A DNA stretch of 64,000 bases, from NCBI GenBank assembly GCA_025666215.1, contig CP102593.1, positions 5,250,064-5,314,063 on the forward strand. The letters are read 5' to 3'. Below the pieces are notes generated by a model that saw nothing but the letters and a program-made list of their open reading frames with translations, did not search any database and was not told the origin of the DNA. The position numbers were made by a program, and so were the translations under genes. This stretch comes from Xanthomonas campestris pv. phormiicola. Lineage in GTDB: Bacteria > Pseudomonadota > Gammaproteobacteria > Xanthomonadales > Xanthomonadaceae. Positions 37,094-48,013 of this stretch are shown in pieces; position 1 is the first letter of the stretch, and the number at the start of each line of letters is the position of its first letter.

Positions 37094-38698
37094 TCAATAC
37101 AGCTTGCGCTCGGCCGCCGGCGGCGGGGTCCACTGGTACAGCCAGGTCTCGGTCAACGGCGTGTCGCCAGAGCGCAGGAACAGGCGGATGTCGATCTGCT
37201 GCGTGCCCTCGTCCGGCGGCACCACGTCGAACATCGCGCGGTAGCCGGAGAGTTCGTGCAGCGGCCGCGCCGAGACGATCTCGGTGCTGCCGCGGCTCAG
37301 CTGCAGCACCGCCTCGACCTTGGCGTCCTTGTCCTTGCCGAGCCTGGCCAGCTCGCCGCCGACGAAGTCCACCGCGAAGCGCCAGGAGAAGTGGGTGCGC
37401 TTCTGCCCGACCACGCCGCCCAGGCCGGTGCGCGTGGCCACGCAATGCGCCAGCGGCGAGGCGGCCGGCGGCTGCGCGCCCCAGTACAGGCGATAGCCGA
37501 ACAGCAGTTCCTGCCCGGGCTGCGGCTTGTCCTGCGGATTCCAGAACGCGACGATGTTGTCGAAGGTCTCGTCGATGGTGGGGATCTCCACCAGCTGCAC
37601 CGAGCCCTTGCCCCAGCCCTGCTTCGGCTCCACCCACAGGCACGGGCGTTTTTCGTAGTACACGCCGTCGTCGTGGTAGTGGTCGAAGTTGCGGTCGCGC
37701 TGCAGCAGGCCGAAGCCGCGCGGGTTCTCGTCGACGAACATGTTGAAGCGCAGCTGCGGCGGATTGCACAGCGGCCGCCAGATCCATTCGCCGCCGCCGG
37801 TCCACATCGCCAGGCCGTCGGTGTCGTGGATTTCCGGGCGCCAGTCCCAGTCCATGCGGCGGTCGTTCTCGCCGACCTGGTACATGCTGGTGCACGGGCC
37901 CAGGCCCAGCCGCTCGATGGTCTTGCGCGGATACAGCGCGCTGTCGATGTCCATCAGCAGCACGTCGCCGTTGGTGATCGCGAAACGGTAGGCGCCGGCC
38001 ACGCTCGGCGAATCCAGCAGCGCGTACACCACCACCGTGTCCGAACCGGCCTTGGGCTGCTCAAGCCAGTAGGCGATGAAGTCCGGGAACTCCTCCGGCC
38101 CGCCGGTGCCGGTATCGATCGCCAGGCCGCGCGCGGACTGGCCGTACTGGCCTTCCTTGCCCACCGCGCGGAAATAGCTGGCGCCGAGGAACGCGGCGAA
38201 GTCGCGGTCGGTGTCCTGCTTGGTGTTGAGGCGGAAGCCGGCGAAGCCCAGCTCCTTGGGCAGGTGCTTGCCCTGCAGACCGCTCTTGCCGTAGTCGAAC
38301 GCGGCGCCGTCGTAGGCCAGTTCCTGCGCCTGCCCGTCGACCAGGTCGAACATGTGCACCGGCGACTTGAAGTACAGGCCCAGGTGGAAGAACTTGGCCT
38401 GGAACTTCGACCCGTTGTCCACCGCCCACAGCGCATGGTCCTGGCGATAGCGGATCGACTGGTACTGGTCCCAGTTCAACGATTCCAGCGGTCCCGGCAG
38501 CACCCGCTTGTGGCTCTGGTAGGGCGCCTGGGCCATGGCCCGGGCATGGCCCTTGAGCCAGGCGTAATCGAAGGGCTGCGGCTTGCCCAGGCGGCGCAGG
38601 CCGACCGCGGGGGCGGCCTGGCCGAGCATCGGCATCGCGGGCAAGCCCATGGCGGCGAAGGCGGCGGCGGCGTTCTTGAGGAAATCGCGTCGTTGCAT
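37094..38698 (-). CDS. opgD: Glucan biosynthesis protein D (periplasmic glucan)
   Basis: 534 aa. The N-terminus MQRRDFLKNAAAAFAAMGLP is a twin-arginine signal followed by an Ala-x-Ala-type cleavage region, as in known OpgD. Conserved OpgG/OpgD blocks include LNWDQYQSIRYRQDHALW, FFHLGLYFKSPVHMFDLVDG, FAAFLGASYFRAVG, and CTSMYQVGENDRRMDWDWRPEIHDTDGL. It participates in periplasmic beta-glucan synthesis under osmotic stress. The ATG at 38698 is preferred because it starts the Tat leader; an ATG at 38737 would add residues before it. The DUF4380 gene lies 58 nt upstream on the same strand. Confidence 0.93.
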   Translation of the reverse strand: MQRRDFLKNAAAAFAAMGLPAMPMLGQAAPAVGLRRLGKPQPFDYAWLKGHARAMAQAPYQSHKRVLPGPLESLNWDQYQSIRYRQDHALWAVDNGSKFQAKFFHLGLYFKSPVHMFDLVDGQAQELAYDGAAFDYGKSGLQGKHLPKELGFAGFRLNTKQDTDRDFAAFLGASYFRAVGKEGQYGQSARGLAIDTGTGGPEEFPDFIAYWLEQPKAGSDTVVVYALLDSPSVAGAYRFAITNGDVLLMDIDSALYPRKTIERLGLGPCTSMYQVGENDRRMDWDWRPEIHDTDGLAMWTGGGEWIWRPLCNPPQLRFNMFVDENPRGFGLLQRDRNFDHYHDDGVYYEKRPCLWVEPKQGWGKGSVQLVEIPTIDETFDNIVAFWNPQDKPQPGQELLFGYRLYWGAQPPAASPLAHCVATRTGLGGVVGQKRTHFSWRFAVDFVGGELARLGKDKDAKVEAVLQLSRGSTEIVSARPLHELSGYRAMFDVVPPDEGTQQIDIRLFLRSGDTPLTETWLYQWTPPPAAERKLY

Positions 38699-38756
38699 GG
38701 GCCGGATCGAAGCGGAAAGGACCTCCATCATAGACAAGCGGCGTTAAATGCGAGAG

Positions 38757-39851
38757 CTACGGCGCAGCGCAAGCGCCGTCCAGCGCCAATGCTGCAGCGT
38801 GCCGACACAGGAAGCTGCGCTGCTGCGCCGGGTCGTCGCCGCCGGCGTAGTCCAGCAACGTCCATTGCTCCTCGGCCTGCATGTTCTGGCCCGGCGCCAG
38901 GGTCCGGTACGGCGCGTGCACTTCCATTTCCAGCAGGCCGCCGCCCGGATCGGAGGCCGGCGCATCCAGGTAGAACTCGACCTGGCCCTGCTCGGGATGG
39001 ATGCGCGCAAGCGGTTGGTGCGCGAAGCGGATCACCCAGGCCTGGCCGCCGGCGAAGGCGGCGATCCAGCCCGCCGACGGCTGCAGCAGCAGCTTGCCGC
39101 GCTGTCCGGCGCTGCCCGGCGGCGCGGCCGCCAGCGCCATCAGCCCATCCTGCAGCACGTACTGCGGCGGCGCGTAGCCGGCGCCGGCGCTGGGCTGCAC
39201 GCGGATATCGTTGGCGGCCGCGACCGGCACCAGTACCCGCGTTGCCGCGCTGACCCGGGTGTTGAACCACAGGTCCCAGGCCACCGCGGTCTTGCGCACG
39301 TTCTGCGCCTGCACCTGCAACAACACGCTGTCGGCGCGCTGCGGCGACAGCGCGAAGGTCTTGTGCAGCCGCACGCCGCTGACCGGGCTGTCCACGCCGC
39401 GCAGCTGCAGGCGCTGCGGCGCGCGCGCGACGACGGTGGTGGTGGCGAAGCTCAGGTACGGGTCCGGCGGCCAGTTCGCATGCGCCGCGCGCCGCGCCGG
39501 ATTGGCGTCCTGGTGCTGCCACCACGCGCTCTGCGGCCCGACCCAGACGTCGTGGCCGAAATAGGGGATATCGTTGGCCGCCGCGCTGACCGTCGGCAGC
39601 GGCTGGCGCTGCACCGCCTCGCCGACCTTGATCAGGTTCGGCCCGCCGCTGCGCTGGAAGCCCAGCACGCGCCCGCCCAGGGTCGGCGTGACCGTGAGCC
39701 GGACCAGGCCGTTGTCCATGACCCAAGGCGCAGGCGCAACGGTGCCAGGCGCGGTTGCCGGGGCCGCGGCGGCGAGCAACGGCCAGGCGCCGAGAAGCGC
39801 GAGCAGCGCCGCGCGCGGGCGCCGCCGTCCGGTCTGCGTATCGGTGCGCAT
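38757..39851 (-). CDS. Exported DUF4380-domain protein
   Basis: 364 aa. Signal peptide (ALLALLGAWPLLAAAAPA, about residues 14-32). The DUF4380 core shows DNGLVRLTVTPTLGGRVLGF, NDIPYFGHDVWVGPQSAWW and LQVQAQNVRKTAVAWDLWFNTRV; the family resembles galactose-mutarotase-like beta-sandwich proteins and may bind sugars. The function is unknown. It sits just upstream of opgD in the same orientation, hinting at a role near periplasmic glucan. Confidence 0.8.
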   Translation of the reverse strand: MRTDTQTGRRRPRAALLALLGAWPLLAAAAPATAPGTVAPAPWVMDNGLVRLTVTPTLGGRVLGFQRSGGPNLIKVGEAVQRQPLPTVSAAANDIPYFGHDVWVGPQSAWWQHQDANPARRAAHANWPPDPYLSFATTTVVARAPQRLQLRGVDSPVSGVRLHKTFALSPQRADSVLLQVQAQNVRKTAVAWDLWFNTRVSAATRVLVPVAAANDIRVQPSAGAGYAPPQYVLQDGLMALAAAPPGSAGQRGKLLLQPSAGWIAAFAGGQAWVIRFAHQPLARIHPEQGQVEFYLDAPASDPGGGLLEMEVHAPYRTLAPGQNMQAEEQWTLLDYAGGDDPAQQRSFLCRHAAALALDGACAAP

Positions 39852-40246
39852 GGCGAACCTGCGATCCAGGAAGGAAGCCCGATTGTGGCGACTCTGCGGC
39901 CGCGGTGACAGCCGGTCGGTTGCGCATGCGCGCCGCTGCCGTTGCCGCGCGGCGCAATCCGGCGGACGCGGCTGTCGCAAGAGGGCGCGTAACTTCGGCA
40001 GCGGGCTGGTTCGAACACCTGCGCCTGTCGCAGCAGCGAAGACGACGGGCGTGGCGATTTCGGTCGCGGCTGGCGAAGTCCTCAAGCAGACGCCACAGCT
40101 TCGCCGCTTCTCGACGACGAGGTGGCGGAGGAACTGCGGGGGTCACTGCGAGCGGCGCCGTGCGACTGCGCGGCAAGTGAGGAGTTGGCTGCCGCGCCCG
40201 TGGCGTCAGGCGGCGGGTTGCGGCGCGCGCCCACGCCGCGTGTCAC
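39852..40246. other. 395-bp gap between the DUF4380 gene and the phosphatase-like gene
   Basis: No gene is supported; frames present are Arg-rich antisense-type noise. No REP unit, terminator or clear promoter was recognised. Confidence 0.5.
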
Positions 40247-40624
40247 TCACAGCGCCGGATGACGCCGCGGCAGATGCGGCGTCACCGCTTGCTGCAGCCG
40301 CCGCACCAGCGCCGGATCCATGAACGCATAGTCGTCGGGAATGTCCAGGCAGACGACGCGCTTGCCGCTCAGGTGCCGCTGGAACGCGGCCGACAGTCTG
40401 CTGCGGTGGCGCCGTTCCATCACGAAGATCAGGTCGGCCCAGGCCAGCAGCTCCGGCGTTAGCGCGGTCTCGGCATCGGCATTGATTCCGGCCGATGCGG
40501 TCTCGATGCCGGGCCAGTCGGCGAACAGCTGCTCGGCGGTCGGGCTGCGCAGCCGGTTGCGGGCGCACAGGAACAGGACATGGCGAACGGGCACGGCGCG
40601 GCGGGTCGAAGGGCGGTGGCCCAT
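40247..40624 (-). CDS. Low-molecular-weight protein tyrosine phosphatase-like protein
   Basis: About 125 aa. The active-site signature C-x5-R-S is present as LFLCARNRLRSPTAEQLF (about residues 18-35). The remainder follows the LMW-PTP fold (ETASAGINADAETALTPELL, ADLIFVMERRH) and ends with a DIPDDYAFMDP segment in place of the usual DPxG/Y acid loop. It would dephosphorylate phospho-Tyr or related substrates. ATG at 40624 is chosen; a GTG at 40594 would still keep the core. It is downstream of the Ser/Thr kinase gene by 106 nt on the same strand. Confidence 0.75.
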   Translation of the reverse strand: MGHRPSTRRAVPVRHVLFLCARNRLRSPTAEQLFADWPGIETASAGINADAETALTPELLAWADLIFVMERRHRSRLSAAFQRHLSGKRVVCLDIPDDYAFMDPALVRRLQQAVTPHLPRRHPAL

Positions 40625-40730
40625 GGTAGCGGCGATCGCCGATTGTTCGGGCGGCAACGCCAAGCCGCCGACGGCTGCGGCCGACACTGCGGCGGGAGCG
40701 GCCGGCGTCGCGTCGCCGCCGCAACAGGAC

Positions 40731-43577
<2,847 letters not shown>

Positions 43578-43597
43578 GCGGTGCTCCTGTTTGAGTC

Positions 43598-44164
43598 CTA
43601 GTGATCCTGCATCGCCGCCAGCAGGAAGATGCGCGCCTTCTGCCAGTCGCGGCGGATGCTGCGTTCGGAGCGCTGCATCAGCTCGGCGATCTCCTGTTCC
43701 GACAGCCCGGCGAAATAGCGCAGCTCCACCACCTTGGCCAGGCGCTCGTCGAGCGCCTGCAGCCGGTCCAGCGCCACGTCCAGCGCCAGCAGATCCTCGT
43801 CCAGGCGCACCCCGCCGCTGTCCCCGGGAATCTCGGCGACGCGCTTGAGATCGCCGCCGCGCTTGCGGGTCAGGCGGTTGCGCGCGTAGTCCACCACCAC
43901 GCTGCGCATCGCCGAGGCGGCGTAGGCGAAGAAGTGCGCGCGGCCGTCGAAGCGGGCCATGCCGTGCGCGCCTAGCAGCTTCAGGTAGGACTCGTGGACC
44001 AGCGAGGTCGCGTCCAGGGTCTGCGCCTGCTGCCCGGCCAGCTGGCGCCGGGCCATGCTGTGCAGTTCCTGGTAGAGCGTACTGAGCACGCGGTCCAGCG
44101 CCTCACGGTCGCCGCCGCGCGCGGCGTCCAGCCACACGGTGATCTCGGGTGCGGTCTCTACCAC
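43598..44164 (-). CDS. ECF RNA polymerase sigma factor (Sig-70_X6 / TIGR02999 type)
   Basis: 188 aa. Sigma-2 region has SLVHESYLKLLG and RAHFFAYAASAMRSVVVDYARNR (about 50-100); sigma-4 has VELRYFAGLSEQEIAELMQRS and ERSIRRDWQKAR (about 145-180). The subfamily lacks a classical anti-sigma factor and pairs with Ser/Thr kinases, consistent with the kinase gene immediately downstream. I chose the GTG at 44164, preceded by GGAGGAGAG at 6-nt spacing; a GTG at 44194 would add ten unconserved residues. Confidence 0.9.
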   Translation of the reverse strand: MVETAPEITVWLDAARGGDREALDRVLSTLYQELHSMARRQLAGQQAQTLDATSLVHESYLKLLGAHGMARFDGRAHFFAYAASAMRSVVVDYARNRLTRKRGGDLKRVAEIPGDSGGVRLDEDLLALDVALDRLQALDERLAKVVELRYFAGLSEQEIAELMQRSERSIRRDWQKARIFLLAAMQDH

Positions 44165-44233
44165 GGCGGTCTCTCCTCCGGCCGGGAGTTGCACGGACTA
44201 TAACGCGGGCCGGCGGCCAGCGGCGGCCGTCCG

Positions 44234-45046
44234 TCAGCGCTGGCAGCTCCCGCACCAGACGCTGGCGCGCTGGCCGATGCTGGCGTGGCGCAGCGGCCGC
44301 CCGCAGCGTTTGCAGGCCTCGCCCTCGCGGCCGTAGACCGCCAGCTCCTGCTCGAAATAGCCGGGCGCCCCGTCCGGGCTGATGAAGTCGCGCAAGGTGG
44401 TGCCGCCGCGGGCGATGGCATAGCCCAGGATCGCCTTGGCCGCCTCGGCCAGCCGCGCATAGCGTGCCCGCGAGACCTCCCCGGCCTCGCGCAGCGGACT
44501 GATCCCTGCCTGGAACAGGCTTTCGGCGGCATAGATGTTCCCGACCCCGACCACGATGCGTTGGTCCATCAAGAACGTCTTGACCGGCGCACTGCGGCCA
44601 CGGCTGCGCCGGAACAGATACTCCCCGTCGAATTCGTCCGACAGCGGCTCCGGCCCCAGCTCCTCGAGCAATGGGTGAGTCTGGCCCGGCGCCTGCCACA
44701 GCAGACAACCGAAGCGGCGCGGATCGTTGAAGCGCAGCACGCGCCCGTCTTCCAGGCTGATATCGACATGATCGTGTGCCCGCGGCGGCGTGTCTCCCGG
44801 CAGCACGCGCAGGCTGCCGGACATGCCCAGGTGCAGCAGCGCGCTGCCGGCGTCGGTGTCCAGCAGCAGGTATTTGGCGCGGCGGCGGATGCCATCGATG
44901 CGCTGCCCGGGCAACTGCTGCGCCACCTCCGGCGGGATCGGCCAGCGCAGGTCCGGCCGGCGCAGGATCACGCCGTGGATGCGCCGCCCCAGCAGATGCG
45001 GCTCCAGGCCGCGCCGGGTGGTTTCTACTTCGGGGAGTTCGGGCAT
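44234..45046 (-). CDS. mutM: Formamidopyrimidine-DNA glycosylase
   Basis: 270 aa, the family length. N-terminal catalytic [17 protein letters not shown] with the Schiff-base Pro, the [17 protein letters not shown] helix-turn-helix segment (about 160-177), and the C-terminal zinc finger CKRC...CGSC (about 247-268) are present. It excises 8-oxoG and FaPy from DNA. Divergent from neither; it reads ahead of the ECF gene on the same strand. 69 nt separate its stop from the ECF start. Confidence 0.97.
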   Translation of the reverse strand: MPELPEVETTRRGLEPHLLGRRIHGVILRRPDLRWPIPPEVAQQLPGQRIDGIRRRAKYLLLDTDAGSALLHLGMSGSLRVLPGDTPPRAHDHVDISLEDGRVLRFNDPRRFGCLLWQAPGQTHPLLEELGPEPLSDEFDGEYLFRRSRGRSAPVKTFLMDQRIVVGVGNIYAAESLFQAGISPLREAGEVSRARYARLAEAAKAILGYAIARGGTTLRDFISPDGAPGYFEQELAVYGREGEACKRCGRPLRHASIGQRASVWCGSCQR

Positions 45047-45185
45047 GGGGCGCTGGAGTGCCGTGGCGTTCGATTGACAAGCTTAGCCGGTGGAATCCGA
45101 CGTTGTCGCCAGGACACAGGGCGCCATTGGAAACGGGATGTGGGCAGCCGCCATCCACGCTTGGTGGATCTGGGTTTCGCGTTTT

Positions 45186-45581
45186 TTACTGCGGCGGTGC
45201 CGCCAGCTCTCTTGCGCTCAAGTATCCATCGCCATTGCTGTCCTGCTTGCGAAAGCGGGCAATCAAGGTGGCCTGGTGCTGGGCTCGGCTGATCGGCTTG
45301 CCACGGCCGCCGGGCAGTTCGGCGGGGCTGAGCACGCCATCGTGGTCGAGGTCGCGGGCGTCGAAGGCGTAGCTCATCCAGGCCAGGTATTCGTCGAGGC
45401 TGACGCGGCCGTCGCCGTCGCGGTCCATGCGTTGCAGATAGCTTCCTGTGGTATCGACGGCTTGCGCGCTGGCGGTGTCGATCGCCGCGCCGAGCGTGGC
45501 CAGCAGGACCAGCGCTGCCATGAACGACGAACGCCGCACGAGGCGGCGTTCGCTTAGCCGCTGCGGGACGCCATGCCTCAT
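45186..45581 (-). CDS. Exported EF-hand calcium-binding protein
   Basis: 131 aa. Signal peptide (AALVLLATLGAAIDTASA). Three EF-hand loops are visible: DRDGDGRVSLDEY, DLDHDGVLSPAEL and DSNGDGYLSAREL, each with the Asp-x-Asp-Gly-x-Gly calcium pattern. Function unknown. Its ATG overlaps the desaturase stop by 4 nt (ATGA), so the two are translationally coupled; alternatively, translation starts at an internal ATG (MAALVLL) just before the leader. Confidence 0.85.
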   Translation of the reverse strand: MRHGVPQRLSERRLVRRSSFMAALVLLATLGAAIDTASAQAVDTTGSYLQRMDRDGDGRVSLDEYLAWMSYAFDARDLDHDGVLSPAELPGGRGKPISRAQHQATLIARFRKQDSNGDGYLSARELAAPPQ

Positions 45582-46774
45582 GCCAACGCGTAGCCCTTCA
45601 GCCGCGCGGCATAGGCCTGCAGGGCGGCGATGCCGCTGGCCTCGGCGTCGTGGCACCAGGCCTGCAGTTGCTTCAGGCGTTCGCTGGCGTCGTGGCTGCG
45701 CGCTTCCAGCAGGGCGGCCAGGCGCGCGCGGTGTTCGACCAGGGTGCGCATGCGCGGGCGCTGCGCGACCCAGTGCTGCAGCTGTTCGCGCGCGTCCGGC
45801 TTGAGCCAGCGGCCGTCGTCGACCAGGCCCTTGCGCAGGCGTCGCGGCAGCAGCTTGCGCAGCTTGGCGCCGGCCTGCGCGGCTTCTTCCTTCAGCGCCG
45901 GGGCGAACACGTTGCGCTGGTAGTCGGTCATCGCCTGGAAGCGGTGCGAGAGCAGCGCGCGCAGGGTGTCGGCGTCGGGCACGGCGATGTTCGGGCGTAC
46001 GTCCAGGGTCGGCGCCACGCGCAGGATCCTGGCCAGGCGCAGTGCGGCCAGGGTGCGGATCGCGACCCAGCCGATGTCCAGTTCCCAGCGCCGCATCGAG
46101 AAGCGCGCCGAACTCGGGAACGCGTGGTGGTTGTTGTGCAGCTCTTCGCCGCCGATCCACAGCGCCCACGGGGTCAGGTTGGTCGAGGTGTCGGCCGATT
46201 CGAAGTTGCGGTAGCCCCACCAGTGGCCGAGGCCGTTGACCACGCCGGCCGCCCAGAACGGGATCCAGGCCATCTGCAACGCCCACAGGGCGATGCCGGG
46301 CAGGCCGAACAGCAGGAAGTTGAAGGCGAACAGGGCGATGGGCCCCCAGTTCGCGTGCGCGGTGTACAGGCGGCGCTCGATCCAGTCGTCCGGGGCGCCC
46401 TTGCCGTACTGCTCGATGTCGCCGCGCATGGCGCGCGCCTCGCGGTACAGCTCCACGCCGCGCCAGAACACGCGGCCGATGCCCTTGGTCTGCGGACTGT
46501 GCGGATCCTCGTCGGTCTCCACCTTGGCGTGGTGCTTGCGATGGATCGCCACCCACTCCTTGGTGATCATCGAGGTGGTGAACCAGGTCCAGAAGCGGAA
46601 GAAGTGCGACAGCAGCGGATGGAAATCGACACCGCGGTGCGCCTGGCTGCGGTGCAGGTACAGGGTCACCGCGAAGATGGTCAGCTGGGTGAACACCAGC
46701 AGCACCGCCAGCATGCCCCACCAGCCGACGTCGAGCAGGCCGGTGCTGAGGAAATCGAGGATCGCGTCGGACAT
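45578..46774 (-). CDS. Acyl-CoA delta-9 type fatty acid desaturase
   Basis: 398 aa. All three histidine clusters of the membrane di-iron desaturases are present: HRSQAHRG (about 42), HRKHHAKVE (about 78) and HNNHHAFP (about 214). Several TM helices flank them (LAVLLVFTQLTIFAVTLYL, WGPIALFAFNFLLFGLPGIAL). It introduces double bonds into acyl chains at the membrane, for fluidity control. The C-terminal 130 residues form a charged helical extension beyond the usual desaturase. An EF-hand protein follows it with ATGA overlap. Confidence 0.92.
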   Translation of the reverse strand: MSDAILDFLSTGLLDVGWWGMLAVLLVFTQLTIFAVTLYLHRSQAHRGVDFHPLLSHFFRFWTWFTTSMITKEWVAIHRKHHAKVETDEDPHSPQTKGIGRVFWRGVELYREARAMRGDIEQYGKGAPDDWIERRLYTAHANWGPIALFAFNFLLFGLPGIALWALQMAWIPFWAAGVVNGLGHWWGYRNFESADTSTNLTPWALWIGGEELHNNHHAFPSSARFSMRRWELDIGWVAIRTLAALRLARILRVAPTLDVRPNIAVPDADTLRALLSHRFQAMTDYQRNVFAPALKEEAAQAGAKLRKLLPRRLRKGLVDDGRWLKPDAREQLQHWVAQRPRMRTLVEHRARLAALLEARSHDASERLKQLQAWCHDAEASGIAALQAYAARLKGYALA

Positions 46775-46915
46775 TGCCAGAACTCCAGGCCGGTGAAGGC
46801 ATGCGCCAGGTTGGTATAGGAGACATGATGGGGCCAGTGGCGGCAAACTTCACCCATCGCCTGCGTACGGTATTCAGCCGCTGCGCGCTCTTGGTCACAG
46901 AACGGTTGCACTTCC

Positions 46916-47758
46916 ATGTCCGTCGCCCTCCCCGATGCAACTCCCATGCCGGCCGCCGCGCCGCTGATCGAACTGGACCGCGCCAGCGTGGTGCGCGGCC
47001 AGGTGCGCGTGCTGCACGAGCTGAGCCTGCGTATCGCGCTCGGCCAGCACACCGCGCTGCTCGGCCCGAACGGCTGCGGCAAGTCCTCGTTCATCAAGCT
47101 GATCACGCGCGAGCTGTATCCGCTGGCGCGCGCCGGCGACGCCGCGCCGGTGCGGGTGCTGGGACAGAGCCGCTGGCAGGTGGACCGGCTGCGCAGCCAG
47201 CTGGGCATCGTCACCGGCGACCTCAGCGTCAATCTCGCCGACATGCCCGGGCTGGACGTGGAGAGCGCGGTGCTGTCCGGCTTCTTCGCCAGCTACGTGG
47301 TGCCGCCGCATCGCGAGGTCACCCAGCCCATGCGCGATCGGGCGCGCGAGGCGCTGCAGCTGGCGCATGCGTTGCCGCTGCTGCAGCGGCCGTACGCGGA
47401 GCTGTCGGCCGGCGAGACCCGGCGCGTGCTGATCGCGCGGGCGCTGGTCAACCGGCCGCAGGCGCTGCTGCTGGACGAACCCAGCACCGGGCTGGACCTG
47501 ATCGCGCGCCAGCACCTGCTGGCGACGATGCGCGACCTCGCCCGCCAGGGCATCACCCTGGTGCTGGTGACCCACCACATCGAGGAGATCGTGCCGGAGA
47601 TCGAGCGGGTGATCCTGCTGCGTGGCGGCCACGTGCATGCCGACGGCACGCGCGAGGAACTATTGGCCGATGCGCCGTTGTCGGCGGTGTTCGGCGGTCC
47701 GGTGCGGGTGCGCCGCGATGGCGCGACCTATAGCGCGAGCGTGGCCGAGGGGGAGTGA
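46916..47758 (+). CDS. ABC transporter ATP-binding protein
   Basis: 280 aa single NBD. Walker A LLGPNGCGKSSFIKLI (about 46-61), signature YAELSAGETRRVLIARAL (LSAGE instead of LSGGQ), Walker B ALLLDEPSTGLD (about 184) and the switch VLVTHHIEEI. No permease or binding protein is adjacent, so the transported substrate is unknown. It is similar to ModF/YfmR-like or molybdate-type stand-alone NBDs. It is divergent from the desaturase gene. Confidence 0.9.
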   Translation: MSVALPDATPMPAAAPLIELDRASVVRGQVRVLHELSLRIALGQHTALLGPNGCGKSSFIKLITRELYPLARAGDAAPVRVLGQSRWQVDRLRSQLGIVTGDLSVNLADMPGLDVESAVLSGFFASYVVPPHREVTQPMRDRAREALQLAHALPLLQRPYAELSAGETRRVLIARALVNRPQALLLDEPSTGLDLIARQHLLATMRDLARQGITLVLVTHHIEEIVPEIERVILLRGGHVHADGTREELLADAPLSAVFGGPVRVRRDGATYSASVAEGE

Positions 47759-47929
47759 GGCGACGGCGTGGGCCTATGGGCTCGCTTCTCAAGGCCCGGT
47801 GCGGTGCGTGAGATGAACCGCCATCGGACCATCGGCGCCGCGCCCACCTCGATCCGGCGACGCCGTGACGTCGTTCGTCGCGCCTGATGGCCACGGCCAC
47901 CAATCGCATCGGCGCTATCGGTAACGCGC

Positions 47930-47953
47930 GTCGCGACTGAAGTCGCTCCCACA
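47930..47953. repeat. Single REP unit
   Basis: GTCGCGACTGAAGTCGCTCC... in the 255-bp convergent gap between the ABC ATPase and the MFS transporter. Solitary, unlike the arrays elsewhere in this window. Confidence 0.75.
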
Positions 47954-48013
47954 ACAATTGCGTCGTCTGCTGCCTCTACGTCGCCAACCGCAAAAACCCA
48001 CGCTGAAAAAGCG

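Noticed and set aside
38757..40246. Extra gene upstream of DUF4380
   Set aside because: Open frames here are antisense-type, with no conserved motif; the 395-bp gap is reported as gene-free.
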